Origin: Planctomycetota bacterium
GTDB lineage: Bacteria; Planctomycetota; UBA1135; UBA2386
NCBI GenBank assembly: GCA_020638695.1
Contig: JACKIB010000006.1
Span: 196,082 to 260,081 of the forward strand
DNA: 64,000 bases
Direction of reading: 5' to 3'
The position numbers and the translations under genes are program-made. How positions within the stretch are numbered: position 1 is the stretch's first letter; each line of letters opens with the position of its first letter. Below are positions 25,601 through 37,553 of the stretch, piece by piece. The notes below the pieces were generated by a model. That model was given only the letters and a program-made list of their open reading frames with translations. It was not told the DNA's origin and searched no databases.

Positions 25601-28600
25601 GGTGTCGGTGGTGGTGTTGGAGCCGTCGAATACCGACACCTCGAACTTGAGGACCGTGTCACCCAGCAACTCCGGCGCGACGAAGGTCGGGTTCGTGCTG
25701 CTCGCATCGCTCAGTTCCACCGCCGGCCCCGCGACCTGGACCCAGGTGTAGGTCAGGCTCGCCGAATCGGGATCCGACGTGCCACTGGCGTCGAGCGTGA
25801 CCGTTGCGCCCTCGACGGCGGTCTGGTCGGGGCCCGCGTCGGCGCTCGGCGGTGCGCCCACCGGGACTACCGCGGTCGAGACGACGCCGTCCTGGTAGGT
25901 GAAGGTGGTCGGCGAGGCGAACGTGCTGCCGTGGTCGGTGCCGCCGACGTCGAACACCAATGCACCGACCACCCGTTCGGCGCTGAGTGTCACCCCGGAC
26001 TGCACCGAACCGAGCACTGCTGAATCGAGGTCGCCAGCGATGTGCATCGCGCGTGCCGACGCCAGGACGACCACGCTGCCGACGTCACCGCGCGCGTCCA
26101 GACCCCCGCTCGGGCTGCTGTTCCCCAGGTCGTGGTCGACCTGCAGGGAGCCGAGCGAGCCGTAGGTGATCAGAGTGCCGGCCAGGTCGTGGGCCACGTG
26201 CACGGTTCCGGTGTTGCCCCGGACCTCGAGAACCGCGCCGCTGTCGACGTCGTGGCCGATGTCGAGGGTGCCCAGGTCGCCCTGTACCACCAGGTCACCG
26301 AGGAACTCCTTGCCGACGCTCGCCGCGCCGAGGTCGCCCGCGACCAGAACGTCGCCGAGGGCGTCTCGGTCGACGGTCAAGCCGTCGAGGTCGCCGCCGA
26401 TCGTGAGCGTGCCGAGCAGCCGCGCACCAGTGCTGGCGACCGAGATCTGGCCGACGCTCACATTGGTCGTCACCGCACCGAGGTCGCCGCTGCTGGTGAT
26501 GATGTCCACCGCCAGGTCGGCGCCATTCCGATCCTGGATGATCAGCGCGCTGGTGCTGTCGTGACCGCTGGCGTCGTCGATCGACAGCGTCTCGGTCCCC
26601 ACGTCGTAGCTCCAGTTGATCGCTCCCGAGCCGGAGAGGTCGAGGGTGAACGCCTGCGCGCCGGCGAGGAACAGCCCACTTCCGGTGAAGCCCGGCTCGA
26701 CGTAGTCCCCGTTCAGCACCGAGCCGACGATGTCGCTGAACTGGATGGTCCGGAGGTTGTGGTACTCGACCTGGAACGACTGTCCGCCGCCGAGGTCCAC
26801 CCGCAGCGTGCCGTCACCGAAGGTCACCGCACTCGACGCGAAGCCGGACAGGTCGAGCGTGTCGCTGCCGCCTCCTCCGTCGATCGTGTAGTGGGCGTCG
26901 GCCTGCGGGTTGCTCAGGGTGAAGCGGTCGTTGAATGCGCTGCCGACGACGCGCTCCACGCCGCTGAGCTGATCGTTGCCGGCCCCGCCAGTGGCCTGCA
27001 CCGCGCTCGAGGTGAGGTCGATCGTCACCGCCGCGGCTGCCGCGGAGTAGTCGGCGGTGTCGCTGCCTGTTCCGCCGATCAGCACGTCGTCACCCGAGCC
27101 GCCGGCAAGCACGTCGTCGCCGCCGAGCCCGACCAGCACGTCGCGTCCCGCGCTGCCACTCAGGGTCTCGCCGCCGCCCGTACCGGTGCGGAACTGGAAC
27201 GGTGTCGCACCGACGAAAGTGCCCCCGTAGTCGGTTCCCGCGACGTCGAACACCAGCGTTCCTTGCACGGCGCCCGCGGTGATGCGGACACCGGCGTGCA
27301 CACCGCCGATCGTCGCCGAGTCGAGATCGCCGGTGACAGCGATGTCGGCGCGGACTTCTCCGCTGACGGTCAGTGTCCCCAGGCTGCCACCGATCGATGT
27401 CGTGCTGGTGCTTCCGACGTTGGTGACGGTGAGGCTGCCGACGTCACCGTCCACTTGCAGCGCGCCGATCAGCTGGTCGCCGATGGTGGCGGTGCCGATG
27501 CCACCGTGGACCTGAAGCGTTCCCTCGAGCCAGGAGTCGATCTCGAGTTTGCCGAGATCCCCCCCGACCACGACCGAACCGGTAGCGCGAATGCTGCCGT
27601 GCATGCCGGGGTGGGTGCACAGCGCGCTGAGGTTGCCGGACACGTCGAGGGTGCCCAGCACGTCGTCGGCTACCACGGTGGCGCCGAGGTCGCCGACCAC
27701 CGTGACGGTGCCCGACAGGTCGCCGCCGATGTTCAGGCCGTCGCCGCCTGCACCGATGTGCACGGTGCCGGACAGGTCGCCACCGATGCTGGTGTTGCCG
27801 AGGTGGCCACCGACGGTCCAGTTGCCGTCCAGGTCGTCGTCGACGGTGAGGGCCAGCAGGTCGCCGTCGATCGTCACCGTCGCGTCACTGCCCAGATCGC
27901 CACCGCCACCCAAGGTCAGGTCGTGGACGTCGCCCGATACGTCGAACGTGCCCCGCAGGTCGTCGCCGAAGGTCGCGGTGCCGAGGTCGCCCTGCACGTC
28001 GAGCGAGCCGAGCAGGCCACCGTCGACCGCCAGTGTGTCGAGCTTGCCGCCGATGACCACGGTGCCCTGCAGATCCCCGCCCGTGACGGTCAGCGAGCCC
28101 ACTCCGACGTTGGTGGTCAGTGAGCCCAGCGTGCTGTCGGTGTGGATCGACGTGATCCCGAGGTCGTGGCCGTTGAGGTCCTCGATGCGGATCGACGTCG
28201 ACCCGTCGGTCTGGTCAGTGTCGCCGATGGACAACTGCCCGGCACCGAAGTCGTAGCTCACCGCGATGGTTCCCGGTCCGGACACATCGAGCGAGACCGC
28301 CTGGCTCCCGGCGATGAAGATCCGGTGTCCGGAGTACGCGTCCTGCGTCGTGTCACCGGACAGAACGGTGGCTGTCACGTCGCTGAACTCGATCGAGGCG
28401 ATGCGGGTGAAGTCGACCTGGAACGAGTCGCCACCGCCCATGTCGATGAGCAATGTGCCGTCGCCGAACGTCACCGCTGACGAGGCGAACCCCGTGAGGT
28501 CGATCTTGTCACCCCACGTCGAGGTCCCGTCGACCGAGTAGATCGATCCGGCGGACGGATTCGAGAACGTGAAGGTGTCCGGCCACCAGCTGCCGACCAC

Positions 28601-28966
28601 ACCTTCGATCCCCGACAGCGTGTCGGTTCCGCCCCCACCCGTGTCCTGCGGACCGCTCACGGTGAGGTCCACCTTGACTCCGAACGTGTCGCTGTAGTCG
28701 GCGATGTCCCACCCGCTGCCGCCGATCAGCGTGTCGTTGCCGAAGCCACCGCGCAGCACGTCGTTGCCGCCCAGCCCGTCGAGCACGTCGTTGCCGGCGC
28801 GGGCGTGGATGATGTCGTCGCCGTCGGTGCCGGTCAGCACGTCGTCTCCCCACGTGCCGTCGATCGAGGTGGCCGACAGCAGCAGCCGACGCTCCACTGG
28901 CTCGCCGCGGAATTGCGGTTCCTGGCCCGGAACTCCGCTGCGGTTCGAGTCCTTGCGGTCGGTCAT
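22658..28966 (-). CDS. giant LEPR-XLL surface protein with RTX, beta-helix and Ig-like/PKD repeats
   Basis: A 2,102-residue protein. Near residue 20 it has GEPVERRLLLSA, close to the LEPR-XLL motif of large planctomycete surface proteins. RTX calcium-binding nonapeptides follow (GDDVLTGTDGDD, GNDVLDGLGGND) and recur near residue 600 (GRDVLVGLGGDD). After each RTX block comes a repetitive beta-helix of GDL/GTL turns. From about residue 1050 to 2030 there are some ten tandem K319/REJ-PKD-type domains of about 95 residues, each opening like PTADAGADRTVxEG and containing TWVQxxGPAVxLSD. A short tail ends in LRGGSPPRGEDR. No standard signal peptide is present, as is usual for this class. Likely an adhesin or extracellular matrix protein; partner unknown. 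The gene is free-standing. Confidence 0.9.
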   Translation of the reverse strand: MTDRKDSNRSGVPGQEPQFRGEPVERRLLLSATSIDGTWGDDVLTGTDGDDIIHARAGNDVLDGLGGNDVLRGGFGNDTLIGGSGWDIADYSDTFGVKVDLTVSGPQDTGGGGTDTLSGIEGVVGSWWPDTFTFSNPSAGSIYSVDGTSTWGDKIDLTGFASSAVTFGDGTLLIDMGGGDSFQVDFTRIASIEFSDVTATVLSGDTTQDAYSGHRIFIAGSQAVSLDVSGPGTIAVSYDFGAGQLSIGDTDQTDGSTSIRIEDLNGHDLGITSIHTDSTLGSLTTNVGVGSLTVTGGDLQGTVVIGGKLDTLAVDGGLLGSLDVQGDLGTATFGDDLRGTFDVSGDVHDLTLGGGGDLGSDATVTIDGDLLALTVDDDLDGNWTVGGHLGNTSIGGDLSGTVHIGAGGDGLNIGGDLSGTVTVVGDLGATVVADDVLGTLDVSGNLSALCTHPGMHGSIRATGSVVVGGDLGKLEIDSWLEGTLQVHGGIGTATIGDQLIGALQVDGDVGSLTVTNVGSTSTTSIGGSLGTLTVSGEVRADIAVTGDLDSATIGGVHAGVRITAGAVQGTLVFDVAGTDYGGTFVGATPFQFRTGTGGGETLSGSAGRDVLVGLGGDDVLAGGSGDDVLIGGTGSDTADYSAAAAAVTIDLTSSAVQATGGAGNDQLSGVERVVGSAFNDRFTLSNPQADAHYTIDGGGGSDTLDLSGFASSAVTFGDGTLRVDLGGGQSFQVEYHNLRTIQFSDIVGSVLNGDYVEPGFTGSGLFLAGAQAFTLDLSGSGAINWSYDVGTETLSIDDASGHDSTSALIIQDRNGADLAVDIITSSGDLGAVTTNVSVGQISVASTGARLLGTLTIGGDLDGLTVDRDALGDVLVAGDLGAASVGKEFLGDLVVQGDLGTLDIGHDVDSGAVLEVRGNTGTVHVAHDLAGTLITYGSLGSLQVDHDLGNSSPSGGLDARGDVGSVVVLASARAMHIAGDLDSAVLGSVQSGVTLSAERVVGALVFDVGGTDHGSTFASPTTFTYQDGVVSTAVVPVGAPPSADAGPDQTAVEGATVTLDASGTSDPDSASLTYTWVQVAGPAVELSDASSTNPTFVAPELLGDTVLKFEVSVFDGSNTTTDTVDITIQADDDAPTADAGSDQTVAEGDAVTLDGSGSTDPEAKPLAFTWVQTGGPAVTLSDPTAANPTFTAPESLANTDLTFELTVTDGTTASVDTVTITVNADNDAPTADAGAPQTVTEGALVALDGTGSSDPEGQPLTYIWSQISGPTVVLSDETVASPTFTAPDLLANTDLTFQLTVSDGSDVSVATVTITVNADDDAPTADAGADRAVAEGSPVTLDARGSTDPEGKPLAYSWSQLSGPAVVLGNAGSAQPTFTAPDQLTNTTLVFQVTVTDGVNASADTVTITVNADDDAPTADAGADRAAFENSVVTLDGSHSSDPEGQSLTYTWRQVGGPPVTLSDVSAIQPTFVAPELVASADLDFELEVSDGTQSSIATVTVTVHALDDPPTTDAGSDRSVDEGDLVVLDGSASTDPEGSSLAYTWVQTSGPAVRLIGANTATPSFVAPEGLSNTDLTFELRVQDAANVATDTVTVTVRADDDAPTADAGADRTVREGQVVSLDGTASRDPEGGTLTYHWVQTGGPAVVLDDPLSAAPSFVAPNLPAGATVTFELTVDDGANASADTVQIQIDAVDSAPTVRVGPSQNAESGDTVTLSASATDPEGSPLTFVWTQTSGPAVTLVGSGTNASFVAPEVQSPTTATFQIAVSDGNLTTVETVTVTLDKAPERDSGAAAASSDPEADATTTTGGSAGPTLVPQLATVGAGTSTQSTTTSSESPVPTDQPTDIGSASTRPVEQAAEPMPAADLPLHIEAGADRTVGAGTTVTLVAELTGGSGRGSSVVWTQVGGTPVALDGATSLRPTFVAPEGEQIDRLVFRVEVSEGATTQSDLVTVQVLPGATLPTTTVVAGGGATVELAPILSGPGQTEHTFTWKQVSGTSTAMSDVSARNPSIVLPQVFVSEELVFEVTITVSGEQTTQQLTVRVEPVHDVQRPGTPSGGMAARADLDEGDAAHEVKPGVGKLWAAMLAFLRGGSPPRGEDR

Positions 28967-29168
28967 TCTGTGCGGCGAGCCCCCGGGATCTCCGGAGGTG
29001 TCTCCTACTTCGGCAGTTCCCCGGCGGCTCTGTGCAGATTCTCACCGCACCGCGCTGCCACCGGCGACTCGCGTTGCGGGGCCGACGGCTCGGATCGCCC
29101 TTGTGTGGCGCAGCCTCCTGGGCAAAGCGCGTCAAGCCGCCGTCCCGATGCCGCCGATCCAAGGCACG

Positions 29169-30208
29169 ATGCCCGGTGAAGCGCAAGCCCTGCGCTGGTG
29201 TGGCGCCCTCGCGCTCACCTTGACCTCGGTGGCGCTGTGCGCCCGGGTTCCGTCCCAGTCGGCGAACGAGCTGTCGGATGCGGCGCGCAGCGTGTTCCTC
29301 GCCTTCCCGCAGGCGACTTCGTTTCGCGCCATCGTCCGCGACGTCGACCTCCAGGCACGCATCGCGGTGGAGAAGGGCCTGCCGTTCAAGGTGCACTTCA
29401 ACGAACTCGGGGCGCACTCCTTGTACGTGCCGTTCCGCAAGCTCGAGCCGGTCGGGTTGCTGTACGTCCGGACCGAAGACGGTGGTTGGGGCTTCACCGA
29501 AGTGAGTTGGTCGCTCAGTCTCGACCTGCGCGTGCTCGGGTTCCGCTTCCTGCGCTGCCGCAGTCCGCACCGGGCGGCACTGCAGCGGTCACCGTTCGCC
29601 CGCTCGCTGATCGGTCGCGGGTTCGAGCAGTTGGGCGAATTGCTCGGGCGCGATGGACGGCTGTGCTGCCGTCGTGGCGACATTCCCGCGGGCAGCGAGG
29701 AGCTGGCGCGGGCATTGGTGCGGTCGGCGATGAAGACCATCCTGGTGACCCGAACCGTGTGGCGACGCGAACTCCGCAAGCTCCGCGACCTGGCACTCGG
29801 ACTGCAGGCGTTCCCTGCGGCGCAGCGGGTCCTGCCGATGGCGCTCGGCGCGATGCACCGCGACTCGCATCTGCGCGCAGTGCACGCGGTCACGGTGTTC
29901 GGCACCGCGGACGCTCGGCTCGGCGTGGCGGTCGCGTCCGAGCTGCACGCGGCGACGACCACGGAGCTGCGTTGGACGTTGACCAAGGACCTGCGCGTCA
30001 TCCGTGTCACGGTGGTCGGGGCCCGGTGCCCGGCCGCCCTCCGGGTGGCCTGCAGTGAGCTGGCCGGGCGCAGGCTCGACGACCCGGGGCGCGGGGCGCT
30101 GAGTGCGGCGGCGCGAGACCTCGACCAGGCGTTGCGCGAAGCACTGCGCGTCGATTCTCGGGCGGCGCGTCCTCCGGCGGTTCCGGCCCCGAGTGGTCGT
30201 TCACCGCG

Positions 30209-30212
<4 letters not shown>
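29169..30212 (+). CDS. exported protein of unknown function coupled to the hybrid kinase gene
   Basis: A 347-residue protein with a signal-like N-terminus (WCGALALTLTSVALCA). The mature part has a Cys pair (FRFLRCRSPH, GRLCCRRGD) and many Arg and Leu, with VGLLYVRTEDGGWGFTEV and LRWTLTKDLRVIRVTVVG. I do not recognise the family. Two starts are possible, ATG 29148 and ATG 29169; the second gives the more compact signal region. Its stop overlaps the ATG of the following sensor kinase (ATGA), so it could be a periplasmic ligand-binding or accessory protein for that kinase. The upstream gap 28967-29168 shows no clear promoter. Confidence 0.55.
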
Positions 30213-32920
<2,708 letters not shown>

Positions 32921-33106
32921 GGGAGGTGTTGGAAGCCGCGACGGTCGGTCAGCCGCACCGCCTGCTCGACGGCGCGGCGTCCCGCCCCCCAGACAGACGG
33001 TGCACGATCTCGCGACGCTGTCCACCGACTCTTTGGGCCAGGGAGCCGCGGGGTTTCGTGCCACGTGGTGTGGTGGGTGTAGCCCGGCTCAAGTGCCCTC
33101 TGTTCG

Positions 33107-33126
33107 GGTGTCGAAACTTCGATACC
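33107..33126. promoter_or_regulatory. near-perfect 20-bp palindrome upstream of the PilZ operon
   Basis: GGTGTCGAAACTTCGATACC is symmetrical except for one position. It lies 33 bases before the PilZ-like start, in the 239-bp gap after the kinase gene, where an operator would be expected. No transcription factor can be named. Confidence 0.35.
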
Positions 33127-33159
33127 GGCGGCGTTCTGCCGAACGGCGTCAGAACAGCG

Positions 33160-33564
33160 ATGAGCCACCCCTTCACCACGGATAGTCCGCTGCGCAGTGA
33201 CCGCGTGCAAGAGCTCTTGCGCCACCTCGAGGCCGGTCACGTGGACGTCAAGGAAGTGCGGGCCAGGGCCGCGTGCCCGGTGCGCGCGGCGGTGCAGGTG
33301 CGCCCTGCCGACGTGGATCGCCGGGACCAGCAGTGCGTCGAAGGAGTCACCACGGAAGTCCAACGCAGCGGAGTGGTGTGCCTGCTCGAACGCCCGGTCC
33401 TGCCGGGAAACGTGTTCCACGTCGCGTTCGATCGCGAGCATCTGCAGCTCGACTCCCAGTTGGTCGTGTGCGATCGGGTGGCGATGCTGAGCGACTGCGC
33501 GTTCGACGTCCACTTCCGTTTCGTCCGCGAGGTGGAGCTCCCCGAGGATGTCGATCGGGGGTAG
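33160..33564 (+). CDS. PilZ-like domain protein with altered c-di-GMP motif
   Basis: A 134-residue protein with the size and strand pattern of a PilZ domain: RAACPVRAAVQVRP, then TTEVQRSGVVCLLERPVLPG, then VVCDRVAMLSDCAFDVHFRFV. The usual D/NxSxxG signature reads ExQxxG here, and the RxxxR pair is only partly conserved, so c-di-GMP binding is uncertain. Its last codons overlap the start of the next gene by 17 bases, placing it first in a three-gene operon with two HlyD-type membrane proteins. A role as cytoplasmic regulator of that machine is plausible but inferred. Confidence 0.55.
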   Translation: MSHPFTTDSPLRSDRVQELLRHLEAGHVDVKEVRARAACPVRAAVQVRPADVDRRDQQCVEGVTTEVQRSGVVCLLERPVLPGNVFHVAFDREHLQLDSQLVVCDRVAMLSDCAFDVHFRFVREVELPEDVDRG

Positions 33565-35389
33565 GCAGAGTGTCGCGCCGGACTGGGCGGGGCTGACCGT
33601 CCTGCAGTGCGAGCTGCGGGCGATGTTCCTGCGGCGGCCGGTGAATCGAGCACTTTCCGAGGCACTGCAGCGCATCGGACAGCGGCTGGGGGCGGAGTAC
33701 GCCGTGGTACACGCACGACTCGGCGTGCACCTGCTGACCGAAGAGTGGTCGCGGCCTGGCACCGAACCGCAGGGTGAGGTGCGGGAGTCGGTCAACAACA
33801 TCGTGTGGGAGGCGATGTCCAACGAGTCGGTGCGCTGCACCAAACTCGGCGAAGGCGACGGGGCTTCGGTGGTGGTCACCGCGGTGATGTACGACGAGGA
33901 CATCGAGCAGGCCGGCGCAGCCGCGCTGGTGCTGCCGCCGTGTACCGAGGAACAGGCGCTGCGCAGCCTGCTGTGCTTGGAGGGAGCGTTGGGCTGCCTG
34001 GCGATCCTGGTCGGAAGCCGCAGCAAGTCCAGCGAGCCGGTGGCGGAGCACCGCCGCGTCGAGCCGACCGCCGCCGCCGAGCACCCGATGCGCCTGGCGT
34101 TGGCGATCGCATCCGATGTGCAGCACCGCTACGGATTCGATCTGACCGCGGTGGGGTTCGTCACCGGCCACCGTGTCGACGTGATGGCGGTCAGTGGGCA
34201 CGCTCATGTCAACCAGGCGACGCCGGGGGTGCAGGTGCTGCGTGCGGCGATGGCCGAGTGCTACGACCGCGCCGCGCCGGTGCTGTTCTCCGGAAGGGAC
34301 GCCGAGGGCTGCGACGAGGATCCACGACTGCACGCGCAGTGGAGCGCGACGCTGGGCGGCGATCCGGTGGCTTCCGTCCCGTTGACAGTGTTCGGGGAAG
34401 TCGTCGCAGTGGTGTCGATGAGCAAGGGGGCGGCAACCAGCCTCGACCGCGACCGCGTCAACCGCGTCGCCGAGGAGATGTCGGGCTACGCGGCGTTGGT
34501 GCCCCTGTCGCGCGCGGCATCGCGCGGACTGCTGACGCACCTGCGCGACAGCATGCGCGCTTGGCGCCGGCGAATCGCGGGTGCGGGGGTGCGTCGGGCC
34601 GCTACCTACCTCACGCTGTTGCTCGGGCTGGTCGCCTGGTTGGCGTTTGGCAGCCTGCGTTTCACCTTCACCGTGCCATGCGTTGTGCGGGCCGCCGATG
34701 CGGTGGTCACGCCGTGTCCGCGTGACGGGATTCTCGCCGAGCTGTTCGTGTCGCCGGGAGACCGAGTGCACGCCGGCCAGATGCTGGCGGCGCTGGATGC
34801 CAACCAGGACGTGCTGCGCCGCGCCGAGTTGCGCGCGGAGATCGAGTCGGTGGAAGCGCAAGCGGACAAGGCGCTCGCGGAGCGTGAGTTCGGCGACCTC
34901 CGTATCCACCGGGCGCGCAAGTCCAGTCTGTTGGCGCAGCTCGCGGTGGTCGAGGCCAACATCGAAGCGGCGCAGATCCGCGCGCCGCGCGACGGGATGG
35001 TGCTCGACGGAGATCTCCGTGAACGGATCGGCGCACGGCTGCGCGCGGGCGATGACATGTTCACGCTGGCTCGCTACGACCGCGCCGTCGTGGTGCTGAA
35101 GGTTCCCGAGCAGTTGGTGCTCGCCGCGCGCGACGCCCGGACCACGGTGTTCTCGCCGGCGGCGGATCCGAGTCGCCGCTACGACCTGCGGCAGCTGCGG
35201 GTGCATCCGGCGAGCACCGTCGCCGAGGGGAAGAACGTGTTCCTCGGGGAAGCCACGGTGGTCGCCGACCTCGACGGGATCGCGCCGGGGATGGAGGGCG
35301 TCGCGTGCGTGGATGCCGGACCGCGCGCTGCGTGGTGGGTTCTGTCGCATCGGGTGACGCACTGGCTGCAGCTCAATTTCTGGCTGTGA
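33548..35389 (+). CDS. GAF-like sensor fused to an HlyD-type membrane-fusion domain
   Basis: A 613-residue single-pass membrane protein. Residues 20-330 are cytoplasmic and look like one or two GAF-type domains (LSEALQRIGQRLGAEYAVV, SVPLTVFGEVVAVVSMS). A transmembrane helix at about 350-372 (YLTLLLGLVAWLAFGSL) leads to a periplasmic adaptor: a lipoyl-like half CPRDGILAELFVSPGDRVHAG, a coiled-coil hairpin AEIESVEAQADKALAE, and the second half IRAPRDGMVLDGDLRERIG. This is the organisation of efflux and secretion adaptor proteins, but with an unusual sensory front. It overlaps the PilZ-like gene and is followed after four bases by the M50 peptidase gene. Confidence 0.8.
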   Translation: MSIGGRQSVAPDWAGLTVLQCELRAMFLRRPVNRALSEALQRIGQRLGAEYAVVHARLGVHLLTEEWSRPGTEPQGEVRESVNNIVWEAMSNESVRCTKLGEGDGASVVVTAVMYDEDIEQAGAAALVLPPCTEEQALRSLLCLEGALGCLAILVGSRSKSSEPVAEHRRVEPTAAAEHPMRLALAIASDVQHRYGFDLTAVGFVTGHRVDVMAVSGHAHVNQATPGVQVLRAAMAECYDRAAPVLFSGRDAEGCDEDPRLHAQWSATLGGDPVASVPLTVFGEVVAVVSMSKGAATSLDRDRVNRVAEEMSGYAALVPLSRAASRGLLTHLRDSMRAWRRRIAGAGVRRAATYLTLLLGLVAWLAFGSLRFTFTVPCVVRAADAVVTPCPRDGILAELFVSPGDRVHAGQMLAALDANQDVLRRAELRAEIESVEAQADKALAEREFGDLRIHRARKSSLLAQLAVVEANIEAAQIRAPRDGMVLDGDLRERIGARLRAGDDMFTLARYDRAVVVLKVPEQLVLAARDARTTVFSPAADPSRRYDLRQLRVHPASTVAEGKNVFLGEATVVADLDGIAPGMEGVACVDAGPRAAWWVLSHRVTHWLQLNFWL

Positions 35390-35393
35390 AGCG

Positions 35394-37526
35394 ATGGTCG
35401 AAGTAGGCCGCTACGAGCGCACGTTGGGGCCGGTGCGGCTGGGGCTGCGCCGCGACTTGCGGGTCACCCGGCAGGTGACACGTCGCGGTCCGCGCTACGT
35501 GATCCACGATCCCATCGCGTTCAGCAACCACGCGTTCACTGCCGGCGACTACCGCGTACTGACGGCGATCGTGCCGCAGCAGACCCTGGCGGAGGTGTTC
35601 GCGCGCTTGGCACAGGACGGGGTGGTCGGCGCGGACGACAAGCAGGGGTTCTACGAATTCGTGCTGTGGCTGCACGACGCGGCGTTGGTGCAGCTGCCGA
35701 TCGGCAATCCGGACGCGCTGTTCGAGCGGTACCAGCGCAAGCAAGCCAGTCGGCGTTCAGCGCTGCTCCGCGCGTTCCTCAGTTTGCGAGTCCCGCTGTG
35801 CAACCCGGACGCGTTCCTGCAGCGGACACTGCGCTACACCGGTTGGTTGTTCGGTGCTCCCGGCCTGATCATGTGGTGCGGCCTGCTGTTGCTGGTCGCG
35901 TGGAAGTGTCTCGGCCGGTTCGGCGAGCTGTTCGGCCAATCCGCCGACATGCTGCGGTTGGCCAACCTCCCGGTGCTGTGGCTGGCGCTGGTCGGGCTCA
36001 AGGCATTGCACGAGTTCGGCCACGCGTACGCGTGCCGCAAGCGCGGTGGCGCGGTGCCGGAGATGGGGGTGGTGTTCATCCTGATGACCCCCTGTGCCTA
36101 CGTCGACGCAACGTCCTCTTGGCAACTCGACCGCCGGGGACGAATCGCGGTCGCCCTCGGTGGCATGTACGTCGAGTCGATCGTCGCGGGGATCTTCGCG
36201 TTGGTGTGGGCCGGTACCCAGCCCGGGCTGATGCACGATCTGGCGCTGAACGTGGTGGTGCTCGCCAGCGTGACCACGCTGCTGTTGAACATCAACCCGC
36301 TGATGAAGTTCGACGGCTACTACGTGTTCTCGGACTGGATGGGGGTGTTCAACCTCCAGGAGCGGGCGCTGCGCTTCCTGCACGGTTGGTTCGGGCACCT
36401 GGTGCTCGGGATGCCGCGACCGAACGCCGACCAGCCGCGCAGTGAGAGTCTGCTCTACGCGCTCTACGGCCCGGCCACGTTTCTCTATCGCATCACCCTG
36501 GCGCTCGGCATCACCGGGTTGGTGATGATGCAATGGCCGTCGGCCGGACTGGTTCTGGGGATCGGGTTCGGTTGGGCGCTGATCGTGCATCCGATCCTGC
36601 GCGGCGTGCTCTACCTGTGGAACGCGCGTGAGCTGGCATCGGTGCGCACCCGCGCCCGGTTGGTCGCCGCGGCGGCGGTCCTGACGGTCCCGGTGCTGCT
36701 GGCCCTCATGCCGGTCTCCTGGACGGTGGTCGCACCCGGTGTGCTGGAGCCGCGGGTGCGCGACTCGGTCCGAGCCCCGGCCAGCGGCTTCGTCGCCGAG
36801 CTCAGCGCCGAGGACGGCGCGGTGGTGGACCGCGGCGCGGCGATCTGTTCCCTGCGCGACCCCGAGCTCTCGGCGCTCCGCCTCCAGTTGTTGGGCGAGC
36901 TGCGGGCGACCGAAGTCAGCCTGGACACGGTCGAGTTGCGGGACGCGGCTCGGGCTGCCTCCCACCGCGCCCGGATCGCTGCACTGCGCAGCCGTGTGCA
37001 GGACATCGAGTCGCGCCTGATCGCGATGTCGATCGCCGCGCCGGCCGCGGGCACCGTCGTTCGCACCGGGCCACTCGATCTGGTCGGCAGGTACGTGCAC
37101 CGTGGAGAAGAGCTGTTCCAGATCCACGCGGGCCTCGACATGGTGCGGATCGTGCTCACCGACTTCGAGGTGTCGCGGGCCCGACTCGAGGTCGGCTCCA
37201 CGGCGGAAGTGCGCTGGGCCGCCGACCCCAGCCACACGGTGCGCGGCGTGGTGCGCGAGATCCGGCGGTCGGCGTCGCGTCGCGACGTACCGTTGGCGCT
37301 CACCGTGGCGGGCGGTGGCGACCTGTATGCGAATCCCGCCGACGGACGAACGGCGACGGCGAAGCAACCGTACCTGCACGTGTTCCTGCAGACCGACCGG
37401 CCGCCGCTCGGCACGCACGGGACCGGGATGACGGCGCGGGTGCGGTTGCGCGGTCGAGTCGAGATGCTGGGTGCGTGGCTGCGCCGCCGGATCGGCTCGT
37501 TCTTCGACGCCTGGCGGATGACCTGA
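35394..37526 (+). CDS. M50 site-2-type membrane metallopeptidase fused to an HlyD-type domain
   Basis: A 710-residue polytopic protein. The zinc site of M50 peptidases is complete: HEFGH at residues 206-210 inside a membrane helix and NPLMKFDGYY with Asp307. Several helices surround them. After residue about 430 comes a membrane helix (LTVPVLLALMPVSWTVV) and a periplasmic adaptor half: RVRDSVRAPASGFVAELSAE, a coiled coil, and MSIAAPAAGTVVRTGPLD. M50-HlyD fusions occur beside HlyD adaptors in planctomycetes and proteobacteria; their substrate is not established. With the GAF-HlyD protein and the PilZ-like protein it probably forms one envelope complex. The next gene converges after 27 bases. 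Confidence 0.88.
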   Translation: MVEVGRYERTLGPVRLGLRRDLRVTRQVTRRGPRYVIHDPIAFSNHAFTAGDYRVLTAIVPQQTLAEVFARLAQDGVVGADDKQGFYEFVLWLHDAALVQLPIGNPDALFERYQRKQASRRSALLRAFLSLRVPLCNPDAFLQRTLRYTGWLFGAPGLIMWCGLLLLVAWKCLGRFGELFGQSADMLRLANLPVLWLALVGLKALHEFGHAYACRKRGGAVPEMGVVFILMTPCAYVDATSSWQLDRRGRIAVALGGMYVESIVAGIFALVWAGTQPGLMHDLALNVVVLASVTTLLLNINPLMKFDGYYVFSDWMGVFNLQERALRFLHGWFGHLVLGMPRPNADQPRSESLLYALYGPATFLYRITLALGITGLVMMQWPSAGLVLGIGFGWALIVHPILRGVLYLWNARELASVRTRARLVAAAAVLTVPVLLALMPVSWTVVAPGVLEPRVRDSVRAPASGFVAELSAEDGAVVDRGAAICSLRDPELSALRLQLLGELRATEVSLDTVELRDAARAASHRARIAALRSRVQDIESRLIAMSIAAPAAGTVVRTGPLDLVGRYVHRGEELFQIHAGLDMVRIVLTDFEVSRARLEVGSTAEVRWAADPSHTVRGVVREIRRSASRRDVPLALTVAGGGDLYANPADGRTATAKQPYLHVFLQTDRPPLGTHGTGMTARVRLRGRVEMLGAWLRRRIGSFFDAWRMT

Positions 37527-37553
37527 GCCGTGCTCGGGCGGCCGGGTCCGGTG

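Noticed and set aside
22658..25900. Regular repeats considered as a CRISPR array
   Set aside because: They are about 290-bp coding repeats for Ig-like domains, all in one open frame, not short repeats with unique spacers.
26042..28123. Long plus-strand frame opposite the giant surface protein
   Set aside because: An antisense shadow of the RTX and beta-helix repeats; no start signal or domain.
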